Source: Streptomyces violascens (GTDB taxonomy: Bacteria; Actinomycetota; Actinomycetes; Streptomycetales; Streptomycetaceae). From it: 64,000 nt of DNA. The notes under the pieces are model-generated. The model searched no databases, was not told the origin of the DNA, and saw nothing but the letters and a program-made list of their open reading frames with translations. The position numbers and the translations under genes were made by a program. Shown in pieces: positions 27,248-36,915 of this stretch (position 1 is the stretch's first letter; each line of letters begins with the position of its first letter). The stretch covers positions 1-64,000 of the forward strand of contig NZ_BMUA01000023.1 of NCBI RefSeq assembly GCF_014649955.1, read 5' to 3'.

Positions 27248-27439
27248 GCTGATCTCCATCCCACAACGGTATGCGCCCGCACCGACAACCGAGCCTGCCG
27301 CTGGGTGGAAGTGCCTGCTGTACCCGGGGAGTACGGTCGCTCTGTCCCGTACCGCAGCGGGAGTAGTGGACCCACCGCACGCGCCCCGCGAGGGACTGAC
27401 GGGGCCGCCGTGGACACGCCGTACGAGAAGGGAGCGCCC

Positions 27440-27865
27440 GTGATGGAGAGTCCGTACGAGATCCGCCGCGCCACCACCACGGCCGAGCTGACCGCCGCGC
27501 AGCACCTGTACGACGGCCCGGCCCGCGAGGAGTGGGCGGCCCGGTTCCTCGCCGCGCCGGGCCATCTGATGCTGATCGCGTACGCCGACGGCGCCCCGGT
27601 CGGCTTCGTGTCCGGCATCGAGATGCTGCACCCGGACAAGGGCAGCGAGATGTGCCTGTACGAACTGGCGGTGGCCGACGCGTACCGCCGCCGGGGCATA
27701 GGGCGCGCCCTGGTCGACGCGCTGGCCGTCGTCGCGCGGGACCGCGGCTGCTACGACATGTGGGTGGGCGTGGACACCGACAACGACCCGGCCCTCGCCA
27801 CGTACCGCGCGGCGGGCGCGAAGGACGACGGCCCGTTCGCGATGCTGACGTGGCCCTTCGGCTGA
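27440..27865 (+). CDS. GNAT acetyltransferase, AAC(3)-I-like
   Basis: A 141-residue single GNAT domain. The acetyl-CoA pyrophosphate-binding motif RRRGIGRALVDAL follows the strand MCLYELAVADAY, and DNDPALATYRAAGAKDDGPFAMLTW gives the C-terminal strands. The pattern of FVSGIEML, the YELAV strand and the DPA-TYR segment recalls aminoglycoside 3-N-acetyltransferases of type I, but family assignment from memory does not prove drug specificity. GTG at 27440 and ATG at 27443 are both possible; AAGGGAG upstream suits the GTG slightly better. It is divergent from the hydrolase-ATPase gene with about 190 bases between. Confidence 0.85.
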   Translation: MMESPYEIRRATTTAELTAAQHLYDGPAREEWAARFLAAPGHLMLIAYADGAPVGFVSGIEMLHPDKGSEMCLYELAVADAYRRRGIGRALVDALAVVARDRGCYDMWVGVDTDNDPALATYRAAGAKDDGPFAMLTWPFG

Positions 27866-27890
27866 GCCCGGTCCGGGTGAGAGCCCGGGC

Positions 27891-28664
27891 TCAGCCGAAC
27901 GACGCCGCGCTCAGCCACTGGTCGAGCACGGCCGCCTCGCCGAGGACCTCGACGGACGGGGCGTCGGCGGGCAGGCGGCGGTAGAAGACGCGCAGGATGT
28001 CGGCGAGGGGGCCGCGCAGGGCGACCGTCGCCTTGTCGTGGGCGTGGCTCCAGGTGAAGCCCTCCTCGCCGATCTCGATGAGCCACTCGGCGCCGGGGGC
28101 GTCGGTGGCGTGCAGGTGCAGGGACTGGCCGGGCTCGCCGAGCGGGGTCTCGGAGCGCTTGAACGCCCGGGCGAAGTCGATGATGCCGAGCCATTCGTCG
28201 AGGGCGTCGGCGGCCACGTCGGCGGGCAGCGTGTAGACCGCGCCCACCGCGCCTGCCGCGTCCGCACGGTGTACGGCGGTCTCGTGGGTCATCCGGCGCG
28301 ACCAGAACGAGGCGGTCGTCATGCCCGCCCAGGACCAGACCTCCATGTCGGGCCCGGCGTCCCGCAGCGCGCCGGCGCAGAGCTCGACGCCCTCGGCGAG
28401 CCAGGCGTCCAGGGCGGCCGGGTCGTCGCTCTCGGGCCCGCCGCGGCCGGCCACCTGCTCCGGCGAAACCGGCTCCGTGGCCTTGGTGCTGACGATGTGG
28501 TGGACCCAGCGGTGCGCTCCGCCCACGTGCCGGGCGAGTTCGCGCAGGGTCCAGTCGGGACAGGTCGGCACCTTCGCCGAGAGGTCCGCACCGGACAGGT
28601 GGGACCTCAACTCGGCGGTCTGGCGGACGATTTCGTCGCAGTACGTCGCGTGTTCGAGAGTCAT
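27891..28664 (-). CDS. maleylpyruvate isomerase-family, mycothiol-dependent enzyme
   Basis: A 257-residue protein of the actinobacterial MDMPI family. It has an N-terminal four-helix DinB-like metal-binding domain containing CPDWTLRELARHVGGAHRWVHH and MTHETAVHRADA, whose His and Glu residues would hold a divalent metal near mycothiol. A C-terminal MDMPI_C domain follows, containing LHLHATDAP and KATVALRGPLADILRVFYRR. Such enzymes use mycothiol for isomerisation or thiol-conjugation reactions; the substrate here is unknown. It is convergent with the GNAT gene, with 25 bases between stops, and is transcribed in the same direction as the permease gene upstream of it. Confidence 0.9.
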   Translation of the reverse strand: MTLEHATYCDEIVRQTAELRSHLSGADLSAKVPTCPDWTLRELARHVGGAHRWVHHIVSTKATEPVSPEQVAGRGGPESDDPAALDAWLAEGVELCAGALRDAGPDMEVWSWAGMTTASFWSRRMTHETAVHRADAAGAVGAVYTLPADVAADALDEWLGIIDFARAFKRSETPLGEPGQSLHLHATDAPGAEWLIEIGEEGFTWSHAHDKATVALRGPLADILRVFYRRLPADAPSVEVLGEAAVLDQWLSAASFG

Positions 28665-28720
28665 GGCGCCACCCTAGGCGACCCCTGTGACAACCCGCCG
28701 GACACCCACGGGGCGCCGCC

Positions 28721-30118
28721 TCAGGCCTGCGCGTCCTCGGGGATGCTGACCAGCCAGCGGGTCTCGCGGCGCGGCCGCAGGTACAGCGCCCAGTACAGGG
28801 TGGCGACCGCGGTGATGCCGCCGGTCCACAGCAGGTACTGGGTCTCCTGCTGGGTCAGGATGTAGGCGAGTACGGCGATGAGGAGGACCGGCACCGCGGG
28901 CCACAGCGGCATCCGCCAGGCCGGGACGTCCTTGTGCGAACCGCGCCGGCAGAGCAGGGCGGCGACGGCGACCAGGAGGTACATGGCGGTGACGGAGACG
29001 CCGGTGACGCCGTAGAGGGTGTCGAGCTTGACGAAGCACAGCGCCGCGCCGGGGACGCCGACCAGGAGGGTGGCCACCCACGGGGAGCCGAACCGGCCGA
29101 GCCGGGACAGGCCCCGGTTGACGGGCTCGGGCCAGGCCTTGTCGCGGGCGGAGGCGAACAGGACGCGGGAGTTCTGGATGACCATGACGATGCCCGCGTT
29201 GATGATGGCGAGGGCGACGCAGAGGCTGACGAAGGTGCCGACCGCCGAGTTCGACCACGCGGTGACCATCTCGCTGAGGTTGCCGCCGGTGAGGGCCGCG
29301 AGGTCGGGGGCGCCCATGGTGATGGCCACAACGGGCACCAGGATCACGGCGGTCGAGATGGCGAGGGTGGCGAGCACGGTGCGGGCGACGTTGCGCCGCG
29401 GGTGCTCCAGCTCCTCCGACAGGTACACGGCGGTCGAGAAGCCCTGGGTGATGAAGAGGGCGATGGCGAGTCCGGAGATCACCATCATGGCGGTGACCGT
29501 CGAGGGCGTACCGCCGTCGGTGGCGACCGAGCCGTGCACGAGGGCCGAGGCGCCGCGCTCGCTGTGGGCGAAGCCGAGTACGGCCACCACACCGGCGGCG
29601 ACGACCTCAAGTACGAGGAAGATCCCGGTGATCCAGGCGTTGGCGCGCAGGTCGAGCAGGCCGGCCAGGGTGGCGAGCAGCATGACGCCGGCGCCCGCGA
29701 GGGGCGCCGGGATGTGCACGATCGGCGCGAGGTAGTCGGCGGTGCCCATCGCGATGACGGGCGGCACGATCATCACGACGAGCAGCGAGAGCACGAACAC
29801 CAGCCAGCCCGCGAGCCGCCCCGCCATCGTCGACACCATGGCGTACTCGCCGCCCGCGCTGGGGATGAGGGTGCCCAGCTCCGAGTAGCAGAACGCGACG
29901 CCGATACAGAGCAGCGAGCCGATCGCGATGGTGAGGGCGGTGTAGGTGCCGAGGGTGGCGAAGAGGTCGGGCACGACGACGAACAGGGTGGAGGCGGGCG
30001 TCACGCAGGACAGCGTGAGGAGGGTGCCGCCCACGACGCCGATGGAACGCTTGAGCTTCTGCGGGGTGGGGCCGGTCGCGGGGGCGAGCGCCTGGGGGGC
30101 GCTGAGCGTTTCCGTCAT
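28721..30118 (-). CDS. APC-family amino acid permease
   Basis: A 465-residue permease with about 12 hydrophobic helices. The first begins at IGVVGGTLLTLSCVTPASTLF, and the second and third follow with SLLCIGVAFCYSELGTLIPSAGGEYAM, the conserved APC substrate-binding region. FGSPWVATLLVGVPG and NSRVLFASARDKAWPEPVNR, in the second half, are also typical. It probably takes up an amino acid or polyamine by proton symport. The ATG at 30118 lies 35 codons inside the longest frame and gives the normal cytoplasmic N-terminus. A large inverted repeat lies about 110-155 bases upstream of it. Confidence 0.92.
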   Translation of the reverse strand: MTETLSAPQALAPATGPTPQKLKRSIGVVGGTLLTLSCVTPASTLFVVVPDLFATLGTYTALTIAIGSLLCIGVAFCYSELGTLIPSAGGEYAMVSTMAGRLAGWLVFVLSLLVVMIVPPVIAMGTADYLAPIVHIPAPLAGAGVMLLATLAGLLDLRANAWITGIFLVLEVVAAGVVAVLGFAHSERGASALVHGSVATDGGTPSTVTAMMVISGLAIALFITQGFSTAVYLSEELEHPRRNVARTVLATLAISTAVILVPVVAITMGAPDLAALTGGNLSEMVTAWSNSAVGTFVSLCVALAIINAGIVMVIQNSRVLFASARDKAWPEPVNRGLSRLGRFGSPWVATLLVGVPGAALCFVKLDTLYGVTGVSVTAMYLLVAVAALLCRRGSHKDVPAWRMPLWPAVPVLLIAVLAYILTQQETQYLLWTGGITAVATLYWALYLRPRRETRWLVSIPEDAQA

Positions 30119-30225
30119 CGTGCGGTTCCGATCGACTGGTGCGGTTCCGAAGCGCGGGAGCGGTATCGCCTCCAGAGGCGGGGTGGTGAATGAATCGGCG
30201 GCTCCCGGGTTGCCGACATGCAATC

Positions 30226-30272
30226 CTTCGGAGAACCGCAGGTCAATAGGGGGTTACCTGCGGAATCCGAAG
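30226..30272 (-). promoter_or_regulatory. large inverted repeat upstream of the APC permease gene
   Basis: The outer arms CTTCGGA (30226-30232) and TCCGAAG (30266-30272) and the inner arms CCGCAGGT (30236-30243) and ACCTGCGG (30256-30263) form a 15-bp stem interrupted by a 3/2-base internal loop, with a 12-base apical loop. It could be a leader hairpin or an operator for the permease gene. Confidence 0.5.
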
Positions 30273-30380
30273 ATCCGGCGCGGCTGAACGCCGGTTTTCG
30301 GCGTCAAGAACGTGTCAAGACTGGAGTTCGGCCGGTACGGGAACCGCAGCGCGCGGGCCGAAGTTCGTCGGCAACTTTCC

Positions 30381-30430
30381 GCGGTACGGACGCGTACGGA
30401 CCGGTAGGAGCGCGTACTGACGCGTACTGA
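30381..30430. repeat. five-unit 10-bp tandem repeat
   Basis: Five consecutive 10-mers fit the pattern CGCGTACKGA: GCGGTACGGA, CGCGTACGGA, CCGGTAGGAG, CGCGTACTGA and CGCGTACTGA. The exact 10-base period places each unit on the same face of the helix. It lies between the APC permease promoter region and the terminator of the inositol operon, with no gene on it. Confidence 0.7.
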
Positions 30431-30465
30431 CGCTCCGGTTGCCGCTCGACCGGCCGGGTACGGCG

Positions 30466-30512
30466 ACGGCCGCCGCCCGCACCCCTTTCTTCGGGGGGCG
30501 GGCGGCGGCCGT
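30466..30512 (-). terminator. terminator of the mmsA/iol operon
   Basis: The 15-base arms ACGGCCGCCGCCCGC and GCGGGCGGCGGCCGT are perfect and enclose a loop that itself pairs CCCC with GGGG. It lies 15 bases beyond the mmsA stop codon on the minus strand. No U tract is present. Confidence 0.85.
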
Positions 30513-30526
30513 GGCGGATCAGGCGG

Positions 30527-32029
<1,503 letters not shown>

Positions 32030-32043
32030 GTCCAAGTGCTCCT

Positions 32044-33927
32044 TCACAGATGGCGGCGTCGGGCGGTGACGTGCCGTTCGTACTCCTCGCGGGCCGTGAC
32101 CGCCGACGTGCGGGTCGCGGTCTCGGCCACGGGCACATCCCACCACGCCTGGGCCGGGGGCGGGCCCGACACTGTGTCGGGCGTTTCGGTCTCCACGTAG
32201 ACACATGTGGGGACGTCGGCCTTGCGCGCCTCGGCAAGGGCTTCTCGCAGGTCACGCACGGTTTTGGCGCGAAGTACGCGCATCCCGAGCGAGCCCGCGT
32301 TGGCCGCCAGGTCGACCGGCAGCGGATCGCCGCCGTACGTCCCGTCCGCCGCGCGGAACCGGTACGCCGTGCCGAACCGCTCACCTCCCACCGCGTCCGA
32401 GAGCCCGCCGATCGAGGCGTACCCATGGTTCTGGAGGATCACCACCTTGATGGGGATGTTCTCCTGCACGGCGGTGACGATTTCGGTCGGATTCATCAGA
32501 TACGTACCGTCGCCGACCAGCGCCCACACCGGCCGGCCGGGTGCCGCGAGGGCGACTCCGATGGCCGCCGGGATCTCGTAGCCCATGCAGGAGTAGCCGT
32601 ATTCGACGTGGTACTGGTCGCGCGAGCGGGTCCGCCACAGCTTGTGCAGGTCGCCGGGGAGCGAGCCGGCCGCGTTGATCAGGATGTCGTCCCCGGTGAC
32701 CAAGGTGTCGAGTACGCCGAGGACTTGGGCCTGGGTGGGACGGGCCTCGTCGGACGCGGGGGCATAGGCGGCACTCACCCGTCCCTCCCACTCCCCCTTC
32801 AACCGCGCGCACTCGGCCTCGTACGCGGCCGGTACCCGGTATCCCTTCAGCGCCTCGTGCAGCGCGGCGAGGCCGGTGCGGGCGTCGCCGACGAGTTGCC
32901 GGCCGCCCATCTTGAGCGCGTCGGCGGGGCGCACGTTCAGGTTGATGAAGCGAACGCCGGGGTTCTGGAACAGGGTGGCGGAGGCGGTCGTGAAGTCGCT
33001 CCAGCGGGTGCCGACGCCGAGCACCACATCGGCGGTGCGGGCCAGTTCGTCGGCAGCGGCCGTGCCGGTGTGGCCGATGCCGCCGACATCGCGGGGGTGG
33101 TCGTGGAGCAGCGCGCCCTTGCCGGCCTGGGTGCTCGCGACCGGGATGCCGGTGTCCTCGGCGAACGCGCCGAGCACGTCCTGGGCCCGGGCGTGCCGCA
33201 CCCCGCCACCGACGACGAGGAGAGGCCGCTCGGCCCGCCTCAACTCGCCCACCGCGCCCGCCAGTTCATCGGGATCGACGCCAGGAGCCCGAACCGACCA
33301 CACCCGCTCGCGGAAGAACTCCTCCGGCCAGTCGTACGCCTCCACCTGGACGTCCTGCGGCAGCGCGAGCGTGACCGCGCCGGTGTTCGCGGGGTCGGCG
33401 AGGACGCTCATCGCGTTCAGGGCGGCCGGGATCAGCGCCTCGGGGCGGGCGATGCGGTCGAAGTAGCGGGAGACCGGGCGCAGGCAGTCGTTGACCGACA
33501 CGTCGCCCGCGTACGGGACTTCGAGCTGTTGAAGGACCGGGTCGGCGGGGCGGCCGGCGAAGGTGTCGCCGGGCAGGAGCAGCACCGGCAGGTGGTTGAT
33601 GGTGGCCAGGGCCGCGCCGGTGACGAGGTTGGTGGCGCCGGGCCCGATGGAGGTGGTCACCGCATGGGCGGAGAGCCGGCCCGACTGGCGCGCGTAGCCG
33701 ACGGCGGCGTGCACCATGGCCTGCTCGTTGCGGCCCTGGTGGAAGGGCATGGCGTCCGGCCCGGATTCGAGCAGCGCCTGCCCGATCCCGGCGACGTTGC
33801 CGTGCCCGAAGATGCCCCAAGTCGCGGCGATCAGACGGTGGTTGACGCCCTCGCACGAGGTGTACTGGCGGGCCAGGAAGGCGATCAGCGCCTGTGCGGT
33901 GGTGAGGCGGCGCGTCGTACCGGTCAC
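32044..33927 (-). CDS. iolD: 3D-(3,5/4)-trihydroxycyclohexane-1,2-dione hydrolase IolD
   Basis: A 627-residue ThDP-dependent enzyme that opens the ring of the trione to give 5-deoxy-glucuronate. Seen are the N-terminal Pyr domain (WGIFGHGNVAGIGQALLE, RNEQAMVHAAVGYARQ, TSIGPGATNLVTGAA), a central domain (GKGALLHDHPRDVGGIGHTGT) and the C-terminal ThDP-binding GDGTYLMNPTEIVTAVQE, with GYSCMGYEIPAAIGVALA just before it. The GTG at 33927 overlaps the iolB TGA (GTGA), so it is coupled to iolB. The length is normal for IolD. Confidence 0.95.
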   Translation of the reverse strand: MTGTTRRLTTAQALIAFLARQYTSCEGVNHRLIAATWGIFGHGNVAGIGQALLESGPDAMPFHQGRNEQAMVHAAVGYARQSGRLSAHAVTTSIGPGATNLVTGAALATINHLPVLLLPGDTFAGRPADPVLQQLEVPYAGDVSVNDCLRPVSRYFDRIARPEALIPAALNAMSVLADPANTGAVTLALPQDVQVEAYDWPEEFFRERVWSVRAPGVDPDELAGAVGELRRAERPLLVVGGGVRHARAQDVLGAFAEDTGIPVASTQAGKGALLHDHPRDVGGIGHTGTAAADELARTADVVLGVGTRWSDFTTASATLFQNPGVRFINLNVRPADALKMGGRQLVGDARTGLAALHEALKGYRVPAAYEAECARLKGEWEGRVSAAYAPASDEARPTQAQVLGVLDTLVTGDDILINAAGSLPGDLHKLWRTRSRDQYHVEYGYSCMGYEIPAAIGVALAAPGRPVWALVGDGTYLMNPTEIVTAVQENIPIKVVILQNHGYASIGGLSDAVGGERFGTAYRFRAADGTYGGDPLPVDLAANAGSLGMRVLRAKTVRDLREALAEARKADVPTCVYVETETPDTVSGPPPAQAWWDVPVAETATRTSAVTAREEYERHVTARRRHL

Positions 33928-34739
33928 TGGTATCCCTCCACGTGGTCGGGGTGGAAGGAGATCTTCCACTCCCGTTCCTGCCCCGGGCCCGCCATCACGT
34001 TCAGGTAGTACATGGCGTTGCCGGGCTGGGCGATGGACGGCCCGTGCCAGCCGTCCGGGACGAGCACCGCGTCGCCGGTGCGCACCTCGGCGAGGAGGTC
34101 GGCGCCGCCGTCGCGGGACGGCGAGATCCGCTGGTAGCCGTAGCCGTCGGACCGCTCGAACTCGAAGTAGTAGATCTCCTCCAACTCGCTCTCTCTGCCC
34201 GGTAGTTGCTCGTCGTGCTTGTGCGGCGGGTAGGAGGACCAGTTGCCGCCGGGCGTGATCACCTCGACGGCGATCAGCCGGTCGCAGGCGAAGGCGTCCG
34301 CCGAGGCGAAGTTGCGCACGGTACGGGAACAGTTTCCGGAACCCCGGGCTTCGACGGGTACCTCCGGCGCGGGGCCGTGGCGAGCGGGGAGTCGTCGCTC
34401 GCACCGCGCTCCTGCCAGGGCGAAACGGCCTCCCGCGCCGGAGGCGATCTGGGCGTGCGCGTCACGCGGCACATAGGCGAAGTCGGTCGGCCCATCGAAC
34501 ACGCCCGCGCGCCCGGCCAGTTCGAGGTCGAGACCATCGGCGCGCACCGTACAACCACCGCCGAGCGGCACCACGAGCCACTCGCTGTCCCCGGCGTCCA
34601 GCAGGTGTGAGCCGCCGGGCGGGAGATCGAGCACGCGCAGGGAGGAGTAGCTCCACCCCGCCCGCGTGGGGTCGATGTCGAGGGCGTACGGAACGCGGAC
34701 GGTCTCGCCGGCCCGTACGAGCAGTTCCTGGTGATCCAT
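33924..34739 (-). CDS. iolB: 5-deoxy-glucuronate isomerase IolB
   Basis: A 271-residue double-cupin isomerase that converts 5-deoxy-glucuronate to 2-deoxy-5-keto-gluconate. The second cupin carries the metal ligands in SSYPPHKHDE and ELEEIYYFEF; VLVPDGWHGPSIAQPGNAMYYLNVMAG contains the following His. EWKISFHPDHV near the end is typical of IolB. It lies 16 bases after the Cgl0159-type aldolase gene and overlaps iolD by four bases. Confidence 0.95.
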   Translation of the reverse strand: MDHQELLVRAGETVRVPYALDIDPTRAGWSYSSLRVLDLPPGGSHLLDAGDSEWLVVPLGGGCTVRADGLDLELAGRAGVFDGPTDFAYVPRDAHAQIASGAGGRFALAGARCERRLPARHGPAPEVPVEARGSGNCSRTVRNFASADAFACDRLIAVEVITPGGNWSSYPPHKHDEQLPGRESELEEIYYFEFERSDGYGYQRISPSRDGGADLLAEVRTGDAVLVPDGWHGPSIAQPGNAMYYLNVMAGPGQEREWKISFHPDHVEGYQ

Positions 34740-34755
34740 GTCCGATCCCTACCCC

Positions 34756-35640
34756 CTACAGCAGTCCGACGGCGGTATCGACGGCCGCCGCCACATCGCC
34801 GTCGGCCGGATAGAGCAGCGAGCGCCCGGCGACCAGGCCCTGCACGGTGGGCAGCCGCAGCGCCCCGCGCCACTTCTCGAAGGCGGCGTCCTGGTCGTCC
34901 CCCGTGTCGCCGCCGAGCAGCACCGCGGGCAGCGTACTGGTGGCCATGACCTCGGCCATGTCGTCGGGGTTCTCGGTGACGGGCACCTTCAGCCAGGTGT
35001 ACGCGGAGGTTCCGGCCAGGCCCGAGGCGATGGCGATGGACCGGGTGACGGCCCCGGCGGAGAGGTCATTACGAATCCGTCCTTTCCGCCGATGACAGAT
35101 GAACGGCTCGACGAACACGGGGAGTTGGCGCTCGGCCATCTCGTCGACGGCCCGGGCGGCGGCGTACAGGGTGTCGAGCGAACCTGCGTCCTCGTAGTCG
35201 ATCCTGAGCAGGAGCTTGCCCGCGTCGAAGCCGAGCCGTTCCAGGTCCTGGGCGCGGTGGCCGGTGAAGCGGTCGTCGAGTTCGAAGGTGGCTCCGGCGA
35301 GGCCGCCGCGGTTCATGGAGCCGATGACGACCTTGTCGTCGAGGGCGCCGAGCAGGAGCAGGTCCTCCAGGACGTCGGCGCTGGCGAGCACGCCGTCGAC
35401 GCCGGGCCGCGACAGGGCGAGCCGGAGCCGGTCGAGCAGGTCGCCCCGGTCGGCCATGGCGAGCCCGTCGGCGCCGACGCCGAGCGCGCCCCGGGCCGGA
35501 TGGTCGGCGGCGATCACCATGAGCCGCCCGCCGTCGCGGAGCAGCGGTCTGCGCACCCGGCGGGCGGCGGCCTCGGCGACGGCTTCGGGGTGGCGGGCCC
35601 GCAGCCGCGCGAGCCCGGCGGGCCCGAGGTCGGCGCTCAC
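34756..35640 (-). CDS. Cgl0159-type (beta/alpha)8 aldolase of the inositol cluster
   Basis: A 294-residue TIM-barrel protein of the deoxyribose-phosphate/LacD aldolase superfamily, as found in actinobacterial inositol clusters (Cgl0159 family). LMVIAADHPARG at the first strand, DKVVIGSMNRGGLAG, DAGKLLLRIDYED with a possible Schiff-base Lys, WLKVPVTEN and AVLLGGDTG are visible. In the pathway it would take the place of IolJ, cleaving 2-deoxy-5-keto-gluconate 6-phosphate into DHAP and malonate semialdehyde; this is an inference from context, since no separate IolJ is present. The GTG overlaps the iolC TGA (GTGA). Confidence 0.85.
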   Translation of the reverse strand: MSADLGPAGLARLRARHPEAVAEAAARRVRRPLLRDGGRLMVIAADHPARGALGVGADGLAMADRGDLLDRLRLALSRPGVDGVLASADVLEDLLLLGALDDKVVIGSMNRGGLAGATFELDDRFTGHRAQDLERLGFDAGKLLLRIDYEDAGSLDTLYAAARAVDEMAERQLPVFVEPFICHRRKGRIRNDLSAGAVTRSIAIASGLAGTSAYTWLKVPVTENPDDMAEVMATSTLPAVLLGGDTGDDQDAAFEKWRGALRLPTVQGLVAGRSLLYPADGDVAAAVDTAVGLL

Positions 35641-36782
35641 GCCCGGCCGCCTTCCAGGACGCGCTCGACCTCGGCGGGGTACGGCATGGCGGAGGAGCAG
35701 GCGAGCCGGGACGCGACGATGGCCCCGGCGGCGTTGGCGTACCGCATGACACGTTCGAGCCCCCACCCCGCGAGCAGCCCATGGCAGAGTGCCCCGCCGA
35801 ACGCATCGCCCGCACCGAGCCCGTTGACCACGTCGACCGGCACGGGCGGCACCTCGGCGACGGCCCCGTCCCGGTGCACGGCGAGCACGCCCTTGGGCCC
35901 CTGCTTGACGACGGCGAGCTCGACCCCGGCGGCGAGAAGGGCCTCAGCAGCGGCCCGGGGCTCCCGCTCGCCGGTGGCGACCTCGCACTCGTCGATGTTG
36001 CCGACGGCAACGGTGGCGTGGCGCAGGGCCTCGCAGTAGTAGGTGCGGGCGACTTCGGGCGCTTCCCAGAACATGGGCCGCCAGTCGAGGTCGAAGACGG
36101 TGAACCGCCGGCCCGCAGCCGGTCCGTCCTCCCGGAGGCCCGCGGCGGAGCCGCCGAGTGTCACAGCGGGAAGGGGCGGGGTGGGGAAAGAACCGCCCCG
36201 CACCCCCAACGCCGCCAGCGTCGCCCCCCGGCTGGGCTCCGCGCACAGCCCCGTCCCCGTCACCCAGAAGATCCGCGCCGCCCCAATGGCCGCAAGGTCC
36301 AACTCTCCTTCCCGCAGCTCCAGATCGGGCGCCTTGGGCAGCCGGTAGAAGTACAGCGGGAAGTCGTCCGGAGGGAACACCTCGCAGAAGGTGACGGGCG
36401 TGGGCAGCCCGTCCACAGGGGTGACCCAGCGCGCGTCGACCCCGAACTCGCCCAGTTCCGTACGGAGATACTCGCCGAATGGATCGCGCCCGGTACGGGT
36501 GACGACGGCGGTGCGGCGGCCGAGCCGGGCCGCGGCGACGGCCACGTTGGAGGGCGAGCCGCCGAGGAACTTCCCGAAGGAGCTGACCTTCGCCAGTGAC
36601 ACCCCGGTCTGCAGGGGGTAGAGGTCGACGCCGATCCGCCCCATGGTGATCAGGTCGTAAGCGGCGCCGCCCTCACCACCGGACGCGGCGCCGTACGCGC
36701 AGTCGTGCCCGCGGCCGCCCTCGCTGCCGTACGCGGAGTTGTACCCACGGCTGTCCTCGCTGCCGTACGGAGCCTCGTCCAT
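35637..36782 (-). CDS. iolC: 5-dehydro-2-deoxygluconokinase IolC with a repeat-derived insertion
   Basis: A 381-residue PfkB-family kinase that phosphorylates 2-deoxy-5-keto-gluconate. FLGGSPSNVAVAAARLG is the N-terminal signature, and VNGLGAGDAFGGALCHGL carries the anion hole and catalytic Asp. Two oddities stand out. Residues 1-42 contain near-repeats of AYGSE-G-RG, rich in Gly, Tyr and Ser, before the normal start of the fold at YDLITMGRIGVDLYP. About 30 extra residues (GVRGGSFPTPPLP and onward) interrupt the region between ATLAAL and TVFDLDWRPMF and are encoded by DNA matching a dispersed repeat of this window. It is the first gene of the reverse iol operon. Confidence 0.93.
   Translation of the reverse strand: MDEAPYGSEDSRGYNSAYGSEGGRGHDCAYGAASGGEGGAAYDLITMGRIGVDLYPLQTGVSLAKVSSFGKFLGGSPSNVAVAAARLGRRTAVVTRTGRDPFGEYLRTELGEFGVDARWVTPVDGLPTPVTFCEVFPPDDFPLYFYRLPKAPDLELREGELDLAAIGAARIFWVTGTGLCAEPSRGATLAALGVRGGSFPTPPLPAVTLGGSAAGLREDGPAAGRRFTVFDLDWRPMFWEAPEVARTYYCEALRHATVAVGNIDECEVATGEREPRAAAEALLAAGVELAVVKQGPKGVLAVHRDGAVAEVPPVPVDVVNGLGAGDAFGGALCHGLLAGWGLERVMRYANAAGAIVASRLACSSAMPYPAEVERVLEGGRA
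36110..36200. repeat. dispersed GC-rich repeat embedded in iolC
   Basis: The stretch CCCGCGGCGGAGCCGC, followed after four bases by TGTCACAGC and then GGAAGGGGC-GGGTGGGG, recurs almost base for base at 56231-56275 in an intergenic region. Here it reads through as part of the iolC frame without a stop. Boundaries are approximate. Confidence 0.7.
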
Positions 36783-36820
36783 GCACGTCCCCTCGGGTCG
36801 CCGCGTCGCCGGTGACCCCA

Positions 36821-36850
36821 GGTCTAGCCCTCGCCCACCACCCCTGTCAA
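36821..36850 (-). promoter_or_regulatory. promoter of the reverse iol operon (iolC to mmsA)
   Basis: Reading the minus strand, a consensus -35 TTGACA (36850-36845) is followed after 18 bases by TAGACC (36826-36821), which would place the start of transcription about 30 bases before the iolC ATG. A second TTGACA on the plus strand at 36879-36884 points toward the IolE-like gene and could be its -35 element, although no good -10 follows. Confidence 0.6.
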
Positions 36851-36915
36851 TCTTTTGTCCTTACATTCGGACGTGGCCTTGACACTCCTCCCGCGGCCCC
36901 GGAAGGCTGGCCCCC

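Noticed and set aside
36857..36872. GTCC-N8-GGAC between the iol promoters as an operator
   Set aside because: Only four base pairs match, too little to separate it from chance in GC-rich DNA, and no regulator gene is in the cluster.
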